This document shows positions 47,750-60,599 of a DNA stretch of 64,000 nt, in pieces. The stretch comes from Pseudoscleropodium purum (taxonomy: Eukaryota > Streptophyta > Bryopsida > Hypnales > Brachytheciaceae): the NCBI GenBank assembly GCA_963969395.1, contig OZ017797.1, forward strand, positions 36,394,001 through 36,458,000, in the 5' to 3' direction. Positions within the stretch are counted from its first letter, which is position 1. The number at the start of each line of letters is the position of its first letter. Made by a program: the position numbers and the translations under genes. The notes beneath the pieces were generated by a model that did not search any database, was not told the DNA's origin, and was given only the letters and a program-made list of their open reading frames with translations.

Positions 47750-47975
47750 AATTTTTTGCCACTTTGCTATAGAAAAAACAAAAAGATTAATTTTTGTAAA
47801 GGAAAATTAAAAGAAAAATTCTTCATAAAATAGACACATTTTTGTTCTATTTTAAAACCTACAACCAAATTTTATATAGGTGCCACCTAGTTTCATATGG
47901 ATCTCTTTACATATCACCCAAATATCACATTAGGATTGAAGAAATAAATGGCTACTTCTTGAAAATGAAAAATAA
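47750..47975 (+). repeat. Dispersed repeat family R4, copy 1
   Basis: About 225 bp, very similar to 49671-49895. Shared blocks include TTGCCACTTTGCTATAGA, CTACAACCAAATTTTATAT and GGTGCCACCTAGTTTCATAT. No termini or ORF were recognised. Confidence 0.75.
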
Positions 47976-48417
47976 GATGTGTGGGCCTTCAAGAATCATC
48001 TAAAAAATTATATATAGATATTGAAGAAAGTTGGATTTAGAAATAAAGATTGTTTTATAAATAGTCTTTATTTTAAAGTAATTGAAAATAACTATATAGA
48101 TTGAATTTGAGATTGTACATAATGATTTAAAAGTGTGACTAAATGGTCAAATGGAAATTTTAATCCAGTGAAGTGTATTGTACAATATAATAAAGACTAA
48201 TAATAGGATAAAATGATATCAAAGTAATGCTCTATGTTATACATGTGAATCTTAAATTTCACACTCCACTAACATGTCACACTCCACCAATTCTTTCACA
48301 AACTTGTAACATGACTATTACATTGAGGATTTTGGATAGCACATAGCATATTTTCATTCTTCTAAAAATAAACAAAGATGTAGAAAAATTATGTTGCTTC
48401 AAATATAGTTGCCTTAA

Positions 48418-48719
48418 CCCCTAAAGTTCCATGACTATGTTTTACCAAAAATGCTCAAAAATTGCCTTTTTTAGAACAAGCACCAAATTTTTGAAAAAAA
48501 AGTTTTTTTGACACATGTAACCATAGGATCTTGTAGTATGCTAACTTGAAAACATGTGATAATAATTTCAAAAATTTCCATCTAGTGGATTGCTAGATAT
48601 AAGCATTCAAATTTATGAAAATCATTTAAATTTGGGCCAAAATTATTGAAATCTCTAGTCACATGCATCTACCCAAAATTTCTATGTAGCCAAAAAAATT
48701 CAACTTGGTCCTTTAGGGG
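48418..48719 (+). mobile_element. Deletion derivative of the TTAA-flanked element (copy B)
   Basis: About 300 bp. The left ~200 bp and right ~80 bp align with the two ends of 8020-8946, including CCTAAAGTTCCATGACT at the left and TATGTAGCCAAAAAA...CCTTTAGGGG at the right, but the ~600-bp middle is missing. TTAA precedes the left end (48414-48417); the right flank is TTCA, one base off. This is the typical structure of a MITE derived by internal deletion. Confidence 0.7.
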
Positions 48720-49670
48720 TTCAATCAAATTTGACCCTCACACAGAGTCAATTAGTTGATTGATAGATTGCGGTGTAGTAGTCCTAAAAACGGGGGGAAA
48801 GGGAATGAGATTTTTTTCCTATATGGGAGTATAGACGTAAAATCTTGCTCCTCTTTGGGATTGTTAATTTTGTCTATTATATTGAAAAATGTCCCAACCA
48901 TGTGCTGATGGAAATCTTTGATTCAAAATATAAATTCAAAATTTTTAATTTTTTGGAAAAAAGCTCTATATCTCCACATGTGCGCCTTCCAAAGAAGGCT
49001 CTCCACATTTGGGATGGAAGCATCTTTTGTCTTTTGAGTGGATAGTAAAGAGAGGTACCCACTATTGACCCAAAAGTGACTCAGGGCTCATTTTTGGGTT
49101 TTAAAGATTTTAAAATTTTCATTTGCAAACCCCCCTTCTTCTTCTTGTAATTTTCAAAAACCAACATAGTGACAATCAATATCAAATAATTCCTTCTGTA
49201 TCCATATCTAGTATTGTATTTGGTACCCATATTTAGTATTCATCCCATATTTATATCCGATACTATGTATGTATTTGGTATTCATTTCGTATTTCATATT
49301 TAGACGGCTCAAGTTAAATCTCACAAGATCAATGGCAATTTCAAGGGTAAGCATTTTCCTCAAAAAAAATCAACAGCCTATAAATTTTTTGAAGAAAGGG
49401 AAACTAATGCAAACCTAGGAGGACCCATCTTTTAAGAGGATAGTAGAATCAAAGGATTTGTAAAAGGAAAGTTAAATCAAAAGTCATTTCTAGCTTCCAT
49501 AAAAGGTTGAATTATGTTGATAATGGAACCTACACAATTGCTTCATCATCATCTCCTCACCATAGCTGCTAGGGAATTATTGGGGAGCCTATTTAGTACA
49601 CTTGAATTGTAGCATTGGCACAATAGCAATTAAAGTAAAGGCGTTTGTGGGCCCTATAAAATCACCTACA

Positions 49671-49895
49671 AATTTTTTTTTTGCCACTTTGCTATAGAGA
49701 AAACAAAAAGACTCGTTTTTGTAAAGAATTTTTTTTTTAAATTCTCATAAAATAGCTAAATTTTTGTTCTATTTTAAAACCTACAACCAAATTTTATATT
49801 GGTGCCACCTAGTTTCATATGGATCTCTTTACATATCACCCAATATCACATTAGTATTGAAGAAATAGATGGCTACTTCTAGAAAATGAAAAAAA
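49671..49895 (+). repeat. Dispersed repeat family R4, copy 2
   Basis: Second copy of the 47750-47975 repeat in the same orientation, roughly 1.9 kb away, with a few short indels in the T-runs. Confidence 0.75.
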
Positions 49896-52800
49896 AAATC
49901 TTTGTGAGGAAATAAACTTATCTCTTGTGGTAGAAAGATCAATTGTAGTCATTTGGGTCTTCTCTTACATTTACACTTGTAAGATTCACATATTTTTTTT
50001 TTTTAAATGAGGGGCTAATATGAGAATATTTCACATTGATTATATGTGTTCTAAGAAAATAACATAAAATTTTCCAATTGTATTCTTAGGGAGGACTATT
50101 TTTTTCATTTTGATGCCAATATAGCTATATTTAATTCTTACATTGTTGCAATGATAATCCACAAAAGTCCTTCAAGATTAAAGAATAATGAATGGATATT
50201 TTGCCATGTATATATAATCTACATGGTTGTGTTTATTGATTTCATAAAATTGTCACTAGTCAATGTATTGCTAACCTTTTCAACCTCAATTCCATACTAA
50301 GCTATCATAATGAAGACCTCAATGTAAGTTTTGCTACATTAAGATGCAACATAGAAAATTAGGTACAAGAGTAGGGACAAAAATTAAGTTGGGGGCCATT
50401 TTAATTAGGTTTATCTACCCTATAAGTATCATTAAAATTCAATTGTATCTTTCAAAACTTTCAGTTTGAATTTTGCTTAATCCCTTTAGACTCCAAACAA
50501 TTTTTCTTAAAAAATACAATTTCAATGTCTATTTGCTAAACATTAATCTTTACAAAAACATAGAACTCAAATCTAAACATCAACTTATTCTACCTATTTT
50601 CTTGAAGTTATCAACATTTATATAAAAAAATATTTTTTTGTTATTTTAAAAATACCACAATTTTATCAAACACTTATACAAGGGTCACACTTTTGTTTGA
50701 TTGTTGTAATTTGACTTCAGGATTATTTCTAAAGTTGTTTATGAAATAAAAAATAAAATAATTAATTGAGTTTTTCTTGCACTATAATCAAAGTGTTGTT
50801 TTGCATAGAACAATAAGATAACATGATATCAAATAAAAAGTTGGTTTACAAGGAAATTTAGTTGGAAAGAAGATAAGTCCATTGGAAGCAAACACCACTA
50901 TCCACAAGCAAATCAACACATTTTGTTGTAGGAAGAAGTCTTTTGCAAAACATAAGAACTATGGAGATTGTTTGGTTTATTTCCAAATAGTTTTGATGGA
51001 AGAGGTTTATTGCTTTAGGATGAGACATGTGTTCAAAGCCTATGACAACTCAAAATTATCACAAATTTTCAAAAAACAATCTTTGAGACTAATAAAAAAG
51101 TTTTTTGAAGCAAGCAATGAGACTTGAAACATTTTGTGCTTCAAAGATGTCCATTCAAGGCAAATATTGTTAATATAAAATATCATGTATCCTCAACTTT
51201 AAAGGATTTGTAAACTATTACTTGAGAGTCAAAAAAATATAAAACAACTTAAGTTGAATTTCTCTTGAGTTTTTAGACAATTTCATCCCAAAGAAAATTG
51301 TCAATTGTGCACCCAAAAAAATATCACTTTTAAGTGTACACATAAAACAATTTATGAACTCTAATAATTGTCTACTACACAACAATGTCAAGTCCAATGC
51401 TCAAGTGCAAGAATATATATTGAATCTTGTTAGGAAGCACAATTTTTGCTTCTAAGATCATTTTTTCTCCTAGGTTGGGCAATAGATGAGGAGAATATAT
51501 TGACTTTTAGCTTGTGTGGTGATGGTCACAAGCTCAATCTAGATACATTGGCTTATTCCTAAATTTTTCAAGTAGCATTGAGGTCTTGGAGTAGTTACTA
51601 TTTTATGTTGAAGCACCTCTTAATTTATATCTTAATTTATATGTGATATTCTCATTGGAGCATTGGTACTACAATTGTTTTACATAGACAATCATTTGAT
51701 AAACAATTTTTTTTATTTAACAACCATTTTGTTTATACATTTTGGTTTTAAAATGATTGCAAACTAAGTAGATTGACTAGATTTTATAGATCAATTAGAT
51801 TGAAAACTTTGTTTTATTGCAACAGAAAAGTCATTTTTATTTTTTATTTTTTATTTTTTCATTTAAAAAATAGTCACATTATTTAATGAATTGGTTTTTG
51901 TTTTGTTTTGGATATACAAACTAATTCTTTAGAAGTCCATCACCTCATGAAATTTTTTTAATTTTGTTTTGCAACTTTGCCAAATGCTACTATTCATCTT
52001 CAAAATAGCACATTGACATCATTAATGATGAGATTATCTATGCTTTTGCACAATCACTAGGAGACTTGCTATTGGTTAAAAGTGAAAGAGCAACATGTAG
52101 GGATGAGACACACAAATGATCCACCCTCCTAATCATAAATCCAATCATTAAAAGAAATTCAAGGCTTTGGAAAGACTACAAATTCCCAATTTCTGAAAAT
52201 TGTCTTGATTGTGTGGGATCATTGCTAGCTACATAGTCCAACGTGGTTGAGACAGTGCCATGTCATTTTTGAAACAAAACAAAACAAACTTCTTTTTTTC
52301 ATTTTTTTTTCATTTTAGAAATTTAATTTAATTTTTTTAAATTTTGACAAAGTCGCATTCTTTTACTACCATAGGGATGGCCAAGGGAATAGGCCTAAAA
52401 TGCCTTTTCCTTGGCTTGAAATGCCTTTTAATGGTTTGGTCTAAATGAACCTTTAACAAACTACTAGAGATATTCTAAAGACATCATCAATCCAATATCA
52501 AATGTAGCTTACCAAATATATTAGTCCTTTGGTTCTACAACAACTAATTGCATTGGAAACTTGTGGTTTTTTTCAATAGTTTTGACTAGCCTCTTAGCTG
52601 GAGGTTCTTTTGAATTGATTTTTTTATTTTGGTTCCAATGAACATTGTTCTTCATTGATTGCAATGATATAGTTTGAATGTGAGACAAGTGTACTATTGG
52701 CAATGACAAAGAATTTGGAAAGTATATAGGATATTCTAAATTGTCATTAAAGAGAGAATCAAATTAAGGTGTTTATACTATTATAGGAGCAAACTCAAAG

Positions 52801-53397
52801 ACAAAAATTGTGCCTCAACAAAACATGCATTTTGGAGGTATTTGTAGCCATAATCAACACTATCCAAAATGCAATACCTCCTTTTGGACCAAAAATAGAC
52901 ATTAAAACCTAGATATTGATGACTTAAGATGTATATAATCAAAATATGAGAGCCTAGGATAGTCTAATGTCAATTTTAAGTACACCTACAATACAATAAA
53001 ATTTTATAACTTATGAATACAATATCCAAATGATACATACTAATGTGTGGTGGAATCTTCCTTTCACTTATTGATATTATCCATAAAAAATAATTGATGT
53101 TTTAGAATAATAAATATGATTAGTTGCTATAAGAGTTGACACTTAATCTATTACCTCTTTTTTTTGGCAAGTTCTATAGTCATCCTTTTGTTGATAAAAT
53201 AAAACCATAAGGTAGAAAAAACTATTTTTGTTCATTTAACTTAACGTATATGAATGGAGTCAAAATTAATCACTATTAAATGTTATGTTTTTTCCTATAG
53301 ACAAATGGAAATCATATACAATAAAAATTTAAAAATGAAAATTTGAATTTAAAAGAAAATTAACACTTGAAAAAATCTCAAAGTATTCAATAGGTGT

Positions 53398-53460
53398 AAA
53401 AGATCTAAAACTAGTTACTAAATTGCCTTCACTGAAAAAGATCTAAAACTAGTTACTAAA
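53398..53460 (+). repeat. Perfect 25-bp direct repeat, period 38 bp
   Basis: The 25-bp copies (starting AAAAGATCTAAAACTAGTTA) at 53398-53422 and 53436-53460 are identical. They appear to be a recent small duplication in AT-rich DNA. Confidence 0.8.
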
Positions 53461-54244
53461 AGCTTGTTACTTTACAACTATGAAGTACTATTCCTAAAGA
53501 AGGAGCTACTCATAAAGTAGAAGCCATTCAAAACAAATGGTTTAATGTCTTATTGGTAATACTTCAATAGAAACATTTATTAATAGAGATTTGGTCTTAG
53601 AGTACACGTGACCACACTAAAGCTTGGTGTCATGCAAGTTTCTAGATAGCACCAACCCTTGGTGCTCAACCAAGATGAATTGACCCTTCATTCCTCTAAC
53701 CAAGGATAAATGTAAAAAATTGCCTCCTAATTTGTGCTTGATAAATTTTTTATTTATTTCATCTCTAGTAGCTAATTTAGTAAACAACTCTCATTTCCGC
53801 CTATTTTTAGGGTTGGAGTTTTTTTTTGTTTCCTTCTTCAAGGTTGACAATGAATTCATATGGGGATGGAAAGAAAATGAAAATTTGCAAAGATGAAGAT
53901 CTAACATCTACATTCTACTCATGCCTTGATTTATTTTGCCAAAAAGCTCAAAATCTACATCAACTTTCCTTCAAGGATTCTTAAAACTTACTTCCATACA
54001 CCTCCCAATTTGTAATTTTAGAAGGGATGAATGTAATGCACTTAATCATTTATATTTCCTAATCCATCATGGAAAAGATGGATCTTTTAAAAGAATATAG
54101 GCTAGCTCAAGATTGAATGGTAAGGTCTTTCAACTTACTAGATTTCCTTCATCATTTTCTTAAACTAAATTAGGAAGTCAATAGTGTTGGTCTCTCACCT
54201 TCTTAGCTTCTTTCTTGAAATTCTCTTGAAATTTGAAGCATCTT

Positions 54245-54483
54245 GAGATGACTTCCAATTTTATTTAGTCTCATTGAATGAACACCTACAAATGGCCCAC
54301 CTAATTTTTCTATGGTTGTGTATGAAGGAATTGAGTTGGGAAGCTACAAGGAAATAATTTAGAGAATATTGAGACGACTTCCAATTTTATTTTGTCTTCT
54401 TGCGTAAGTGTGTACAAATGGCCCACCCAATTTTTCCCATGATTGTTTGAAGGGTTCAAGTTGGGAAGCTTCAAGGAAATACC
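54245..54483. repeat. Two-copy tandem repeat, period about 126 bp
   Basis: Copies start at 54245 and 54371 and share GACTTCCAATTTTATTT, TACAAATGGCCCACC and GTTGGGAAGCT-CAAGGAAATA. It sits about 480 bp upstream of the next gene's start codon. The short minus-strand ORF here is a by-product. Confidence 0.75.
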
Positions 54484-54544
54484 AAGGATGGCCACTGAAT
54501 GTCGCTGTATTCTAAGGAATTAACCATTTTTTAAGATACTGACT

Positions 54545-54965
54545 TAAGGCATGTACCACGGACATACATTTGGGGTCTTGGTTGATTACTCAAAACCCTT
54601 GTTCTTTCTTTCCTTTACTCTTTCCTTGGTGAGCTTTCCGCGGTTTGGTGAACTAAACGAGGTAGGTGCTTGCTCGCAAATTTGCGCTCTCTCTCAATCG
54701 GAGGTCACCTTACGAGTTTGGCGAATTTGTGATTTCTCACGTCCGCTGTCAAGGTGCAGATGGAAGCTTTCGTGAGCGAGCGAGCCATTTCGGGATTGTT
54801 GGCGAGCAGCAATGTGGTATTTGTGATTCCTAGAGCGTGTGGAAGAGCTCCGCAAGTGTGACCGACGCGGAGTTCTTGTTGAGGCTGGTGTGTGTGTGCA
54901 GCTGGTGCAGCTTGTTGTCGACAGCGTTGGTGTGGAGCTGCGCATCTTCTCCTTCGCGAGTTACG
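54545..54965 (+). promoter_or_regulatory. Probable promoter and 5' leader of the unrecognised gene
   Basis: Less AT-rich sequence directly before the start codon at 54966. It contains a tiny upstream ORF (ATG near 54810, four codons then TGA) that could dampen translation if it lies within the leader. No TATA box was fixed. Confidence 0.35.
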
Positions 54966-57900
54966 ATGTCGAAACCTCGCCCGAAATCTCAGTCGAAAGC
55001 TCGCAAGCGAAGCCCGGCGGAGGGAAAAATCGCAGCCAAGGCGTCCATGGAGGAGCGGAAGTCATTCTCTCAATTTGTTCTGGAGTTTTTCTTGCCATTA
55101 TTATCGCGAATATGGGAGCTTGGCCGAAAGCTCTTCAGTTTTGGGCCAAGTGAAGAAAACAAGGAACCATCGTTGTTGCTTGAAAGACCGGTAAGTTAAC
55201 TCGAACCCTACTCTTGGTTAAATTACGGTGGCCCTCATTTGCATGAGCTACAAGTGGGAAGTTCACTACGGTCACAGTCTGAAGTCTTTTTTGTTTTTTT
55301 TCGTTTTCTTTTTCCGTTCAAGAATGTGGGGGTGTGAATTCAGCTGTTTATTGTTACATTTCGTTCCCTTCCTTGCGGCCATTTAGACTTAGGGTTAGCT
55401 CTTCGGGTTAGACTAAGACAGAGGTACTTTGCGACATTTCCTGTTTCTAGAGAAAGAAAGAATCCAGCGCTACGTGTTTGAACATTAGAAATATGTTTTT
55501 CCAGTCACTATAGTCGACTGTTGGACGTCCTATTTTCAGCTTGGCACCATTTATCGGTTGTGAATATGGTCAGACCTTTTTTAGCTCCAAGGAATGTTTT
55601 GGAAGTGATTGTACAGTTTTTTGAAGCGTGTAAGCGACCTCTAACCCGCTGGTTAAGCTCTTCTAGCACAAAGCATTGTAGAAACTAGAAGCGGAAATGA
55701 TCTGGAGCTTGGATTTTCTCTGGGAGGAGTAATTAAATTAGATCTCGTAGAGCCTCATGACCCACGGCGCGTGTGCAGGATGCCGCTCCGTCTTCTTCTG
55801 CTCTGGCTACACCCTCTGGGGTGAATATCGTTGCTGAGCGTGCAAGCGGGGAGCAAACAGAGGGGCTTGCAGGAGAAATACTTATCTTTGGTAAGTATTC
55901 TGGTTCATATTGACCAGAGTGATTTGCATTAGCAACCATCCAGAAGAGGAAATGATTGCCGTGAAGCTAGTAGCTTGCATCATTGAGAATGTTTTCAGGC
56001 GTTGCTATCCAGTTTTGGTTTAATACGTGGGCCTGCCTGTAAGCAGGTACCGTCAATGTCAAGGACCCGTCTCCTGACCCTAATTCGACTGGTCATAGTA
56101 ATGAGGCGTGGAAACCGGATCCAGAAGTACTTGAAGCAGTATTTTCAAGTAATGGGGTCATGGTCGGTAAGTACTCATCTGCTTTCCTTGGCAGTTCAGC
56201 ATTCCTGCCATACCCGTTGTATGATATTTCGTATTTGCTAGCTAAGTTAGTTCGAGTTCTACACTGAAAACCCTCTCTAGCTTGAATAATAGGAATTTCT
56301 AACCTTATACGGAGTACGAATTAGTGTCTAAATGCTCAACCTTCCTCCCTGCAGAGGTTTATTACGGAGTATTTGGTATGTCCGTTTATCAACTGATTTT
56401 CATTGTGGATTCTTCAACATGGAAAGAAGAATGAATGCTTTAAACGTAACGATGGGATAGACTTTTATGAGGAATATCTATTATTTATCATGATTTTAAA
56501 AATGATACTATTAGTGGGGCTTGAGCAGTTCGTGGACTAGACAGTGTGTGTGATGTTCAAGCGACGCACAAATGTCGCAAAACGTTTCAACAGCCCAGTG
56601 AGTGACATGGCACTGGAAGTTAGTTGCATGTGCACTCAGGCTGTGTCTGGGCTTCCATACCCGGTTACGGATTTAAGATATTAGATGGCCCATATGCAGG
56701 TAAAAACTTTTGTCCCTATCAAGCTGTATGTCGCCGCTCGTACGAGGAACCGGCGAAACTTCTACGTGTGGTAAGTGGAAGAATCCGTGAAACAATTTCC
56801 CTGAAACGTATTTTTTTTTGTCTCTGATTTGAATCTCAATCATGTTGCCCCTCTCATATTATCCACTCTCTTTTACTCGTGCATCATCTAAGAAAGTTGA
56901 GGTTAGAAAAAGAGAGTGTTTTTAGAGATATCCTCTGAGTTCAACTCTAGTTTGCATGTTTTGTTTTTCTTTTGGCCTCTTCTAATGAAGTGTATTCAAC
57001 ACTCAAAGGAGTACAATACATACCACCATTCTTGTCTAATTAAACCTCTATGAACTCAAGTTTTTTACCAATTCAAACATTGGAGTAATAGAATATGAGA
57101 TACCAAGGTTGGAAGTGACAATGAGTGCATCCAACTGAAAAGTCACTTTGGAAACAATGTGGAATGTATCCCATTAGATTAGCCATTAGATTAGTTGCAA
57201 CTTTTCGAATTCATAGTTTGTTCAATTTTAGAGTCCCCCTATCAGAGTCTTTCCTAGTCCATCTTGTTACCAAAAAAGTAAGCTTGAACAATCTGGATCA
57301 TTTTAAATGAACTCAAAATTCTAAGTCATGTTGAGTTTCATACTTTGCTCTTAGATTTGAGAGTTGCTTGAACTCTATCTCTATTGCATACTTTCTATCG
57401 TTTTAATTTGATTTTATAATGTTTTGAGTGTTCACTCTCTGCAAGTGGATGATATGGCACTTGGATATTTTCATTGGTTTCTCTACTCAATTAAGATGTG
57501 AATTTTTGATTAAGATCGAAGACGACGAGATCAAATTCAAGTGGTCAGGAAGCGGTAGTGGATACCGGATGGAAGAGCATGATGATCTGAAAAAAAAACA
57601 TGAAGCTTTTGATAGAACGGTGGTGCTGCGTCAAGTTTATTCAGATTTCGAAAAGACGGAGGAATGTGAGGTCATGAATAATGAACTTAAGAAAGAGGTA
57701 TGATATCTATCATGTTGGTTCTGTTTCTGATACACCTGTTGCTGTGTTATACCATCTTACCCTTCCATAAATGGTGTGTTTCAGGCGCTAAAAGTATTGA
57801 AGCGAGAGAAAGGGGAGAATAGAAATTTCAAAATGGTTGTCCGCAAGACCCCATTTACGAAGCTTCTGCGGACGATGTTCAACATGGCCCTGGAAAATAG

Positions 57901-58348
57901 TTATTGCTTTCCACATTGTAGCAACCCCGGTGAGAAGCAGTGGTGGGAGGAGAACTTTCATCGTGAGATATTGGAGGACAGGTTGAAAATTTTACGTGAG
58001 GCGGCGAAGAATTGGAATTCGAAACGAGATATATTCTTGGTCGTTGAACTTGTTACGGAGTTGAACTCAAAACTTCATCCCCAAACAAACGAAAAGGATA
58101 AGGTCGAGATGTTCACACTTGCAAATACGATTTACTCTCTGCGTTCTGGTGGTAAGTGGTATGAAGCATTATTCTTGGCATTGTTTGCTTCTTTGTGTGC
58201 TTTATGTTGTCTTCTGGAATTAATAATTCCTTATCAAGTGTTGCATGTGTCGAAAATGGAGGCACTTAGGTGATTTGATTTCCCAGGTGAAAATTTAAAG
58301 TATAAGGAGACTTCTGTTGAATACCTTGCAGGGGACAGTAAGATTTGA
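54966..58348 (+). CDS. Unrecognised protein, eight exons, with a GYGFKILDGPYAG motif and helical C-terminal half
   Basis: Exons 54966-55190, 55779-55890, 56047-56166, 56355-56375, 56640-56770, 57515-57697, 57785-58151 and 58287-58348 give 406 residues. Every junction has GT-AG borders and matching phase, including a 21-nt micro-exon. Residues 1-30 are strongly basic (KPRPKSQSKARKRS), possibly a nuclear signal. Residues about 38-60 form a hydrophobic/aromatic helix-like stretch. The middle holds YYGVFGCVWASIPGYGFK and ILDGPYAGKNFC, which loosely recalls a KOW/Tudor-type barrel. The C-terminal half is charged and probably helical or coiled (EEHDDLKKKHEAFD, KQWWEENFHREILEDRL), with conserved-looking Cys and Trp residues. 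I do not recognise the family. Weakest points are the exon 6 acceptor and the final exon. Codon use and intron structure look like the neighbouring genes. Confidence 0.6.
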
Positions 58349-58563
58349 GGGGTGTGGTTACGGAGGATAGGATTTACGCTTTCTGGTAACTTATCTTTCA
58401 TCACGCTTTAGTTTCTTTGCCAAGATCTTGCTTGTAGGAATCAGACGAATTTGTTGGTTCGAAGTGTTGCTTGAGCCTGTTGTGGGTTGTCTTTTTAGGA
58501 GTGTTTTTATTGGCTACGATGTACTTTGAGTTTCTCTCTGGATATATGTGCTGGGTGCTTTAA

Positions 58564-58780
58564 CCCTTAAGTTCCCATGTTGAAATAGAAAGTCCACCTT
58601 GGAAGTTTTGAGTCGACTGCAGTCATTTCCAAAGGCATGTTTCTAGCATTAAAAAATGTCAGACAGTACTCCATAGTTTCTTTCATACATTTTGTTACCG
58701 TCCTTTATGTCAACTCTATAAGAGGAGGTCTATAAATGGGAGTGTTTACTATGGATTTTAACCCTTCCATTTGTACAATG
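58564..58780 (+). mobile_element. Degenerate relative of the foldback element (copy E), right end unclear
   Basis: TTAA (58560-58563) followed by CCCTTAAGTTCCCATG. The interior aligns with 26473-26737 through AGTCGACTGCAGT-like, AAAGCAT-like and CATTTTGTTACC-TCCTT blocks. The right inverted repeat is not recognisable. Confidence 0.4.
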
Positions 58781-60599
58781 ATACGGCAGAGATGGGATAC
58801 AATATTCGGAGGGCCTCTTCATCAAAAGCTTTTAGCGAGCGGTTTCTCCAGATTGGTTACGCTTACTCCCTGCAGATAGAGCCATTATGAGATCCGGGTG
58901 ACTTCTTCCGGGTTTTAAATTTTTTGGGGGGTGCATTATTCATTGAATATTCATGATTTTACTTGATAATTGATTGAAAAACATTGGTGATGAATTTAAA
59001 AATTTGATTGCATAGAGATGTAGGAAGCAATCATACCCACATAGTTCATGTTAAAATAATGCATTAAGGAACAAAAATATGATGTATGAAGAGTTCAATG
59101 TGAGGTCGTTTGACCAAACTTTATGAAGTAGATATCTTTGCATTTTATCTAGATTTTGGGGGTGCTCAATGTATACTGCTTGTGAAACTTTCTTCTTTGA
59201 TCCACTTCCTTTGTTGATGTTCCTAAAGAATTCTCCAGAGATAATGAATCTTGTTCTTTAAAGAATTCTTCCACGGGAGTTGTTGCTTCTTGTTTTGGCA
59301 CGTCTGGGGCAGTGCTCTCGCATTCGTAGTCTCTCGAGGGAATGGAAGAGAGACAGGCGGCTGCTGTGAACTCAGGATCAAGCTAGCATGTCACGAAGCA
59401 AGGACCAGCAGGGTTGCACTTCACTTCAAGCTTTCAAGCTTAGATGTAGATGGTTCTAGAAGTGACTTCTTTGTGACAATATGTGATTTGAGCAAACACA
59501 GATCACAATATTCCTGTAATTCGTACATGAGGAATCCTTACAGTCTTGAAAATGGATGGAAGACGATGAGTGTTAAGCTTGTGCTCTATTTCAAGCTTTG
59601 TCACTTGCAAACTCTACATAGCTTGGTGTGACATTGATACTATAGGAGATGACTTGTTTTTGATCACCCCCCTATTCCGATTGATTTCTTTTTGTGAAGT
59701 TGTGGTGCAGTTCTTGAAGTAGTTGTGGCACATTATCATTGGTTGTCAAGCTCTCAATATTGCAACCAACCCTTTTAGTTGGTTGATCCTGCAACCAGCC
59801 CATGGTTGGGAATAGGAAAGTCTATATGATTAGTATAGGTTGTACAATATAGTTCAGCTGAAGAATTTATGATAATTATATTGAGTTAAAAATTTTTGGA
59901 AAACAATATAATCTTTCTAAACTTTATTTCTACATGAGGGGAAATTTTTGCATTTAAGAAATCTGCACTCTAGATACTTGTAATTGCTTAAGTGGTTGGA
60001 AATGGGGTGGCTCTCTTATAAATGTCTTGTGAATTTTTGAACTTGTGCTTTTTTGTAGCTAGAGAATGTAGATGTAGACTGCTTGAGGATCGTGAATTTT
60101 ATTCTTTTTTCCATCCAATGAGCTAGTATTGTGGTTAGACATTTGACTCTCAAGCACTCGTTTTTGTTTTTGTTTATGAAGGAGGGGGGGGTTTGGAGAA
60201 GTGTTGAAGTGATAACATATAAGAAAATGATGTAGCCAAATATTTTAGTATTCATCTATGTTTTGAATAGAACTATCTTTTCATTCACATATTTGGATGA
60301 ATTTCATTTAAAATTGGTAATTTCATCCAAAATTTAAAAGAAAATTGGAATAACTAGGCATTATCATCTAATTTTTCTTCAAATTTTTCCTATAGGCTTG
60401 GTACTCTCCAATTATTTTTTAGTCTTTGGGGCATTTTAATGCCTAAAAAAACCCTTGCTCTCACATTGCTTCCATGTCAAATTAGGCATGGCTTCTTGAC
60501 AGAATATTCAATAAATGACTTGTTGCTTATGGACACAAATGCTAATGGTTGTAGTTTTTGCATTAAGTTGTCCCAAGTAGGGCTTTAATTTTTGGCTTT

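Larger units (their letters stand above)
47324..54544. other. Gene-free AT-rich region with repeats
   Basis: About 7 kb without a supported gene. The first few hundred bases are the upstream side of the Sec39 gene, and the ORFs there are low-complexity shadows. Beyond the repeats listed separately (47750-47975, 48418-48719, 49671-49895, 53398-53460, 54245-54483) I see only AT-rich sequence with homopolymers and short ORFs. Confidence 0.55.

Noticed and set aside
59251..59631. 126-codon ORF downstream of the unrecognised gene
   Set aside because: Reads moderately protein-like but has no domain, no matching splice partner and lies between repeats. It could be a decayed fragment, which was not provable.
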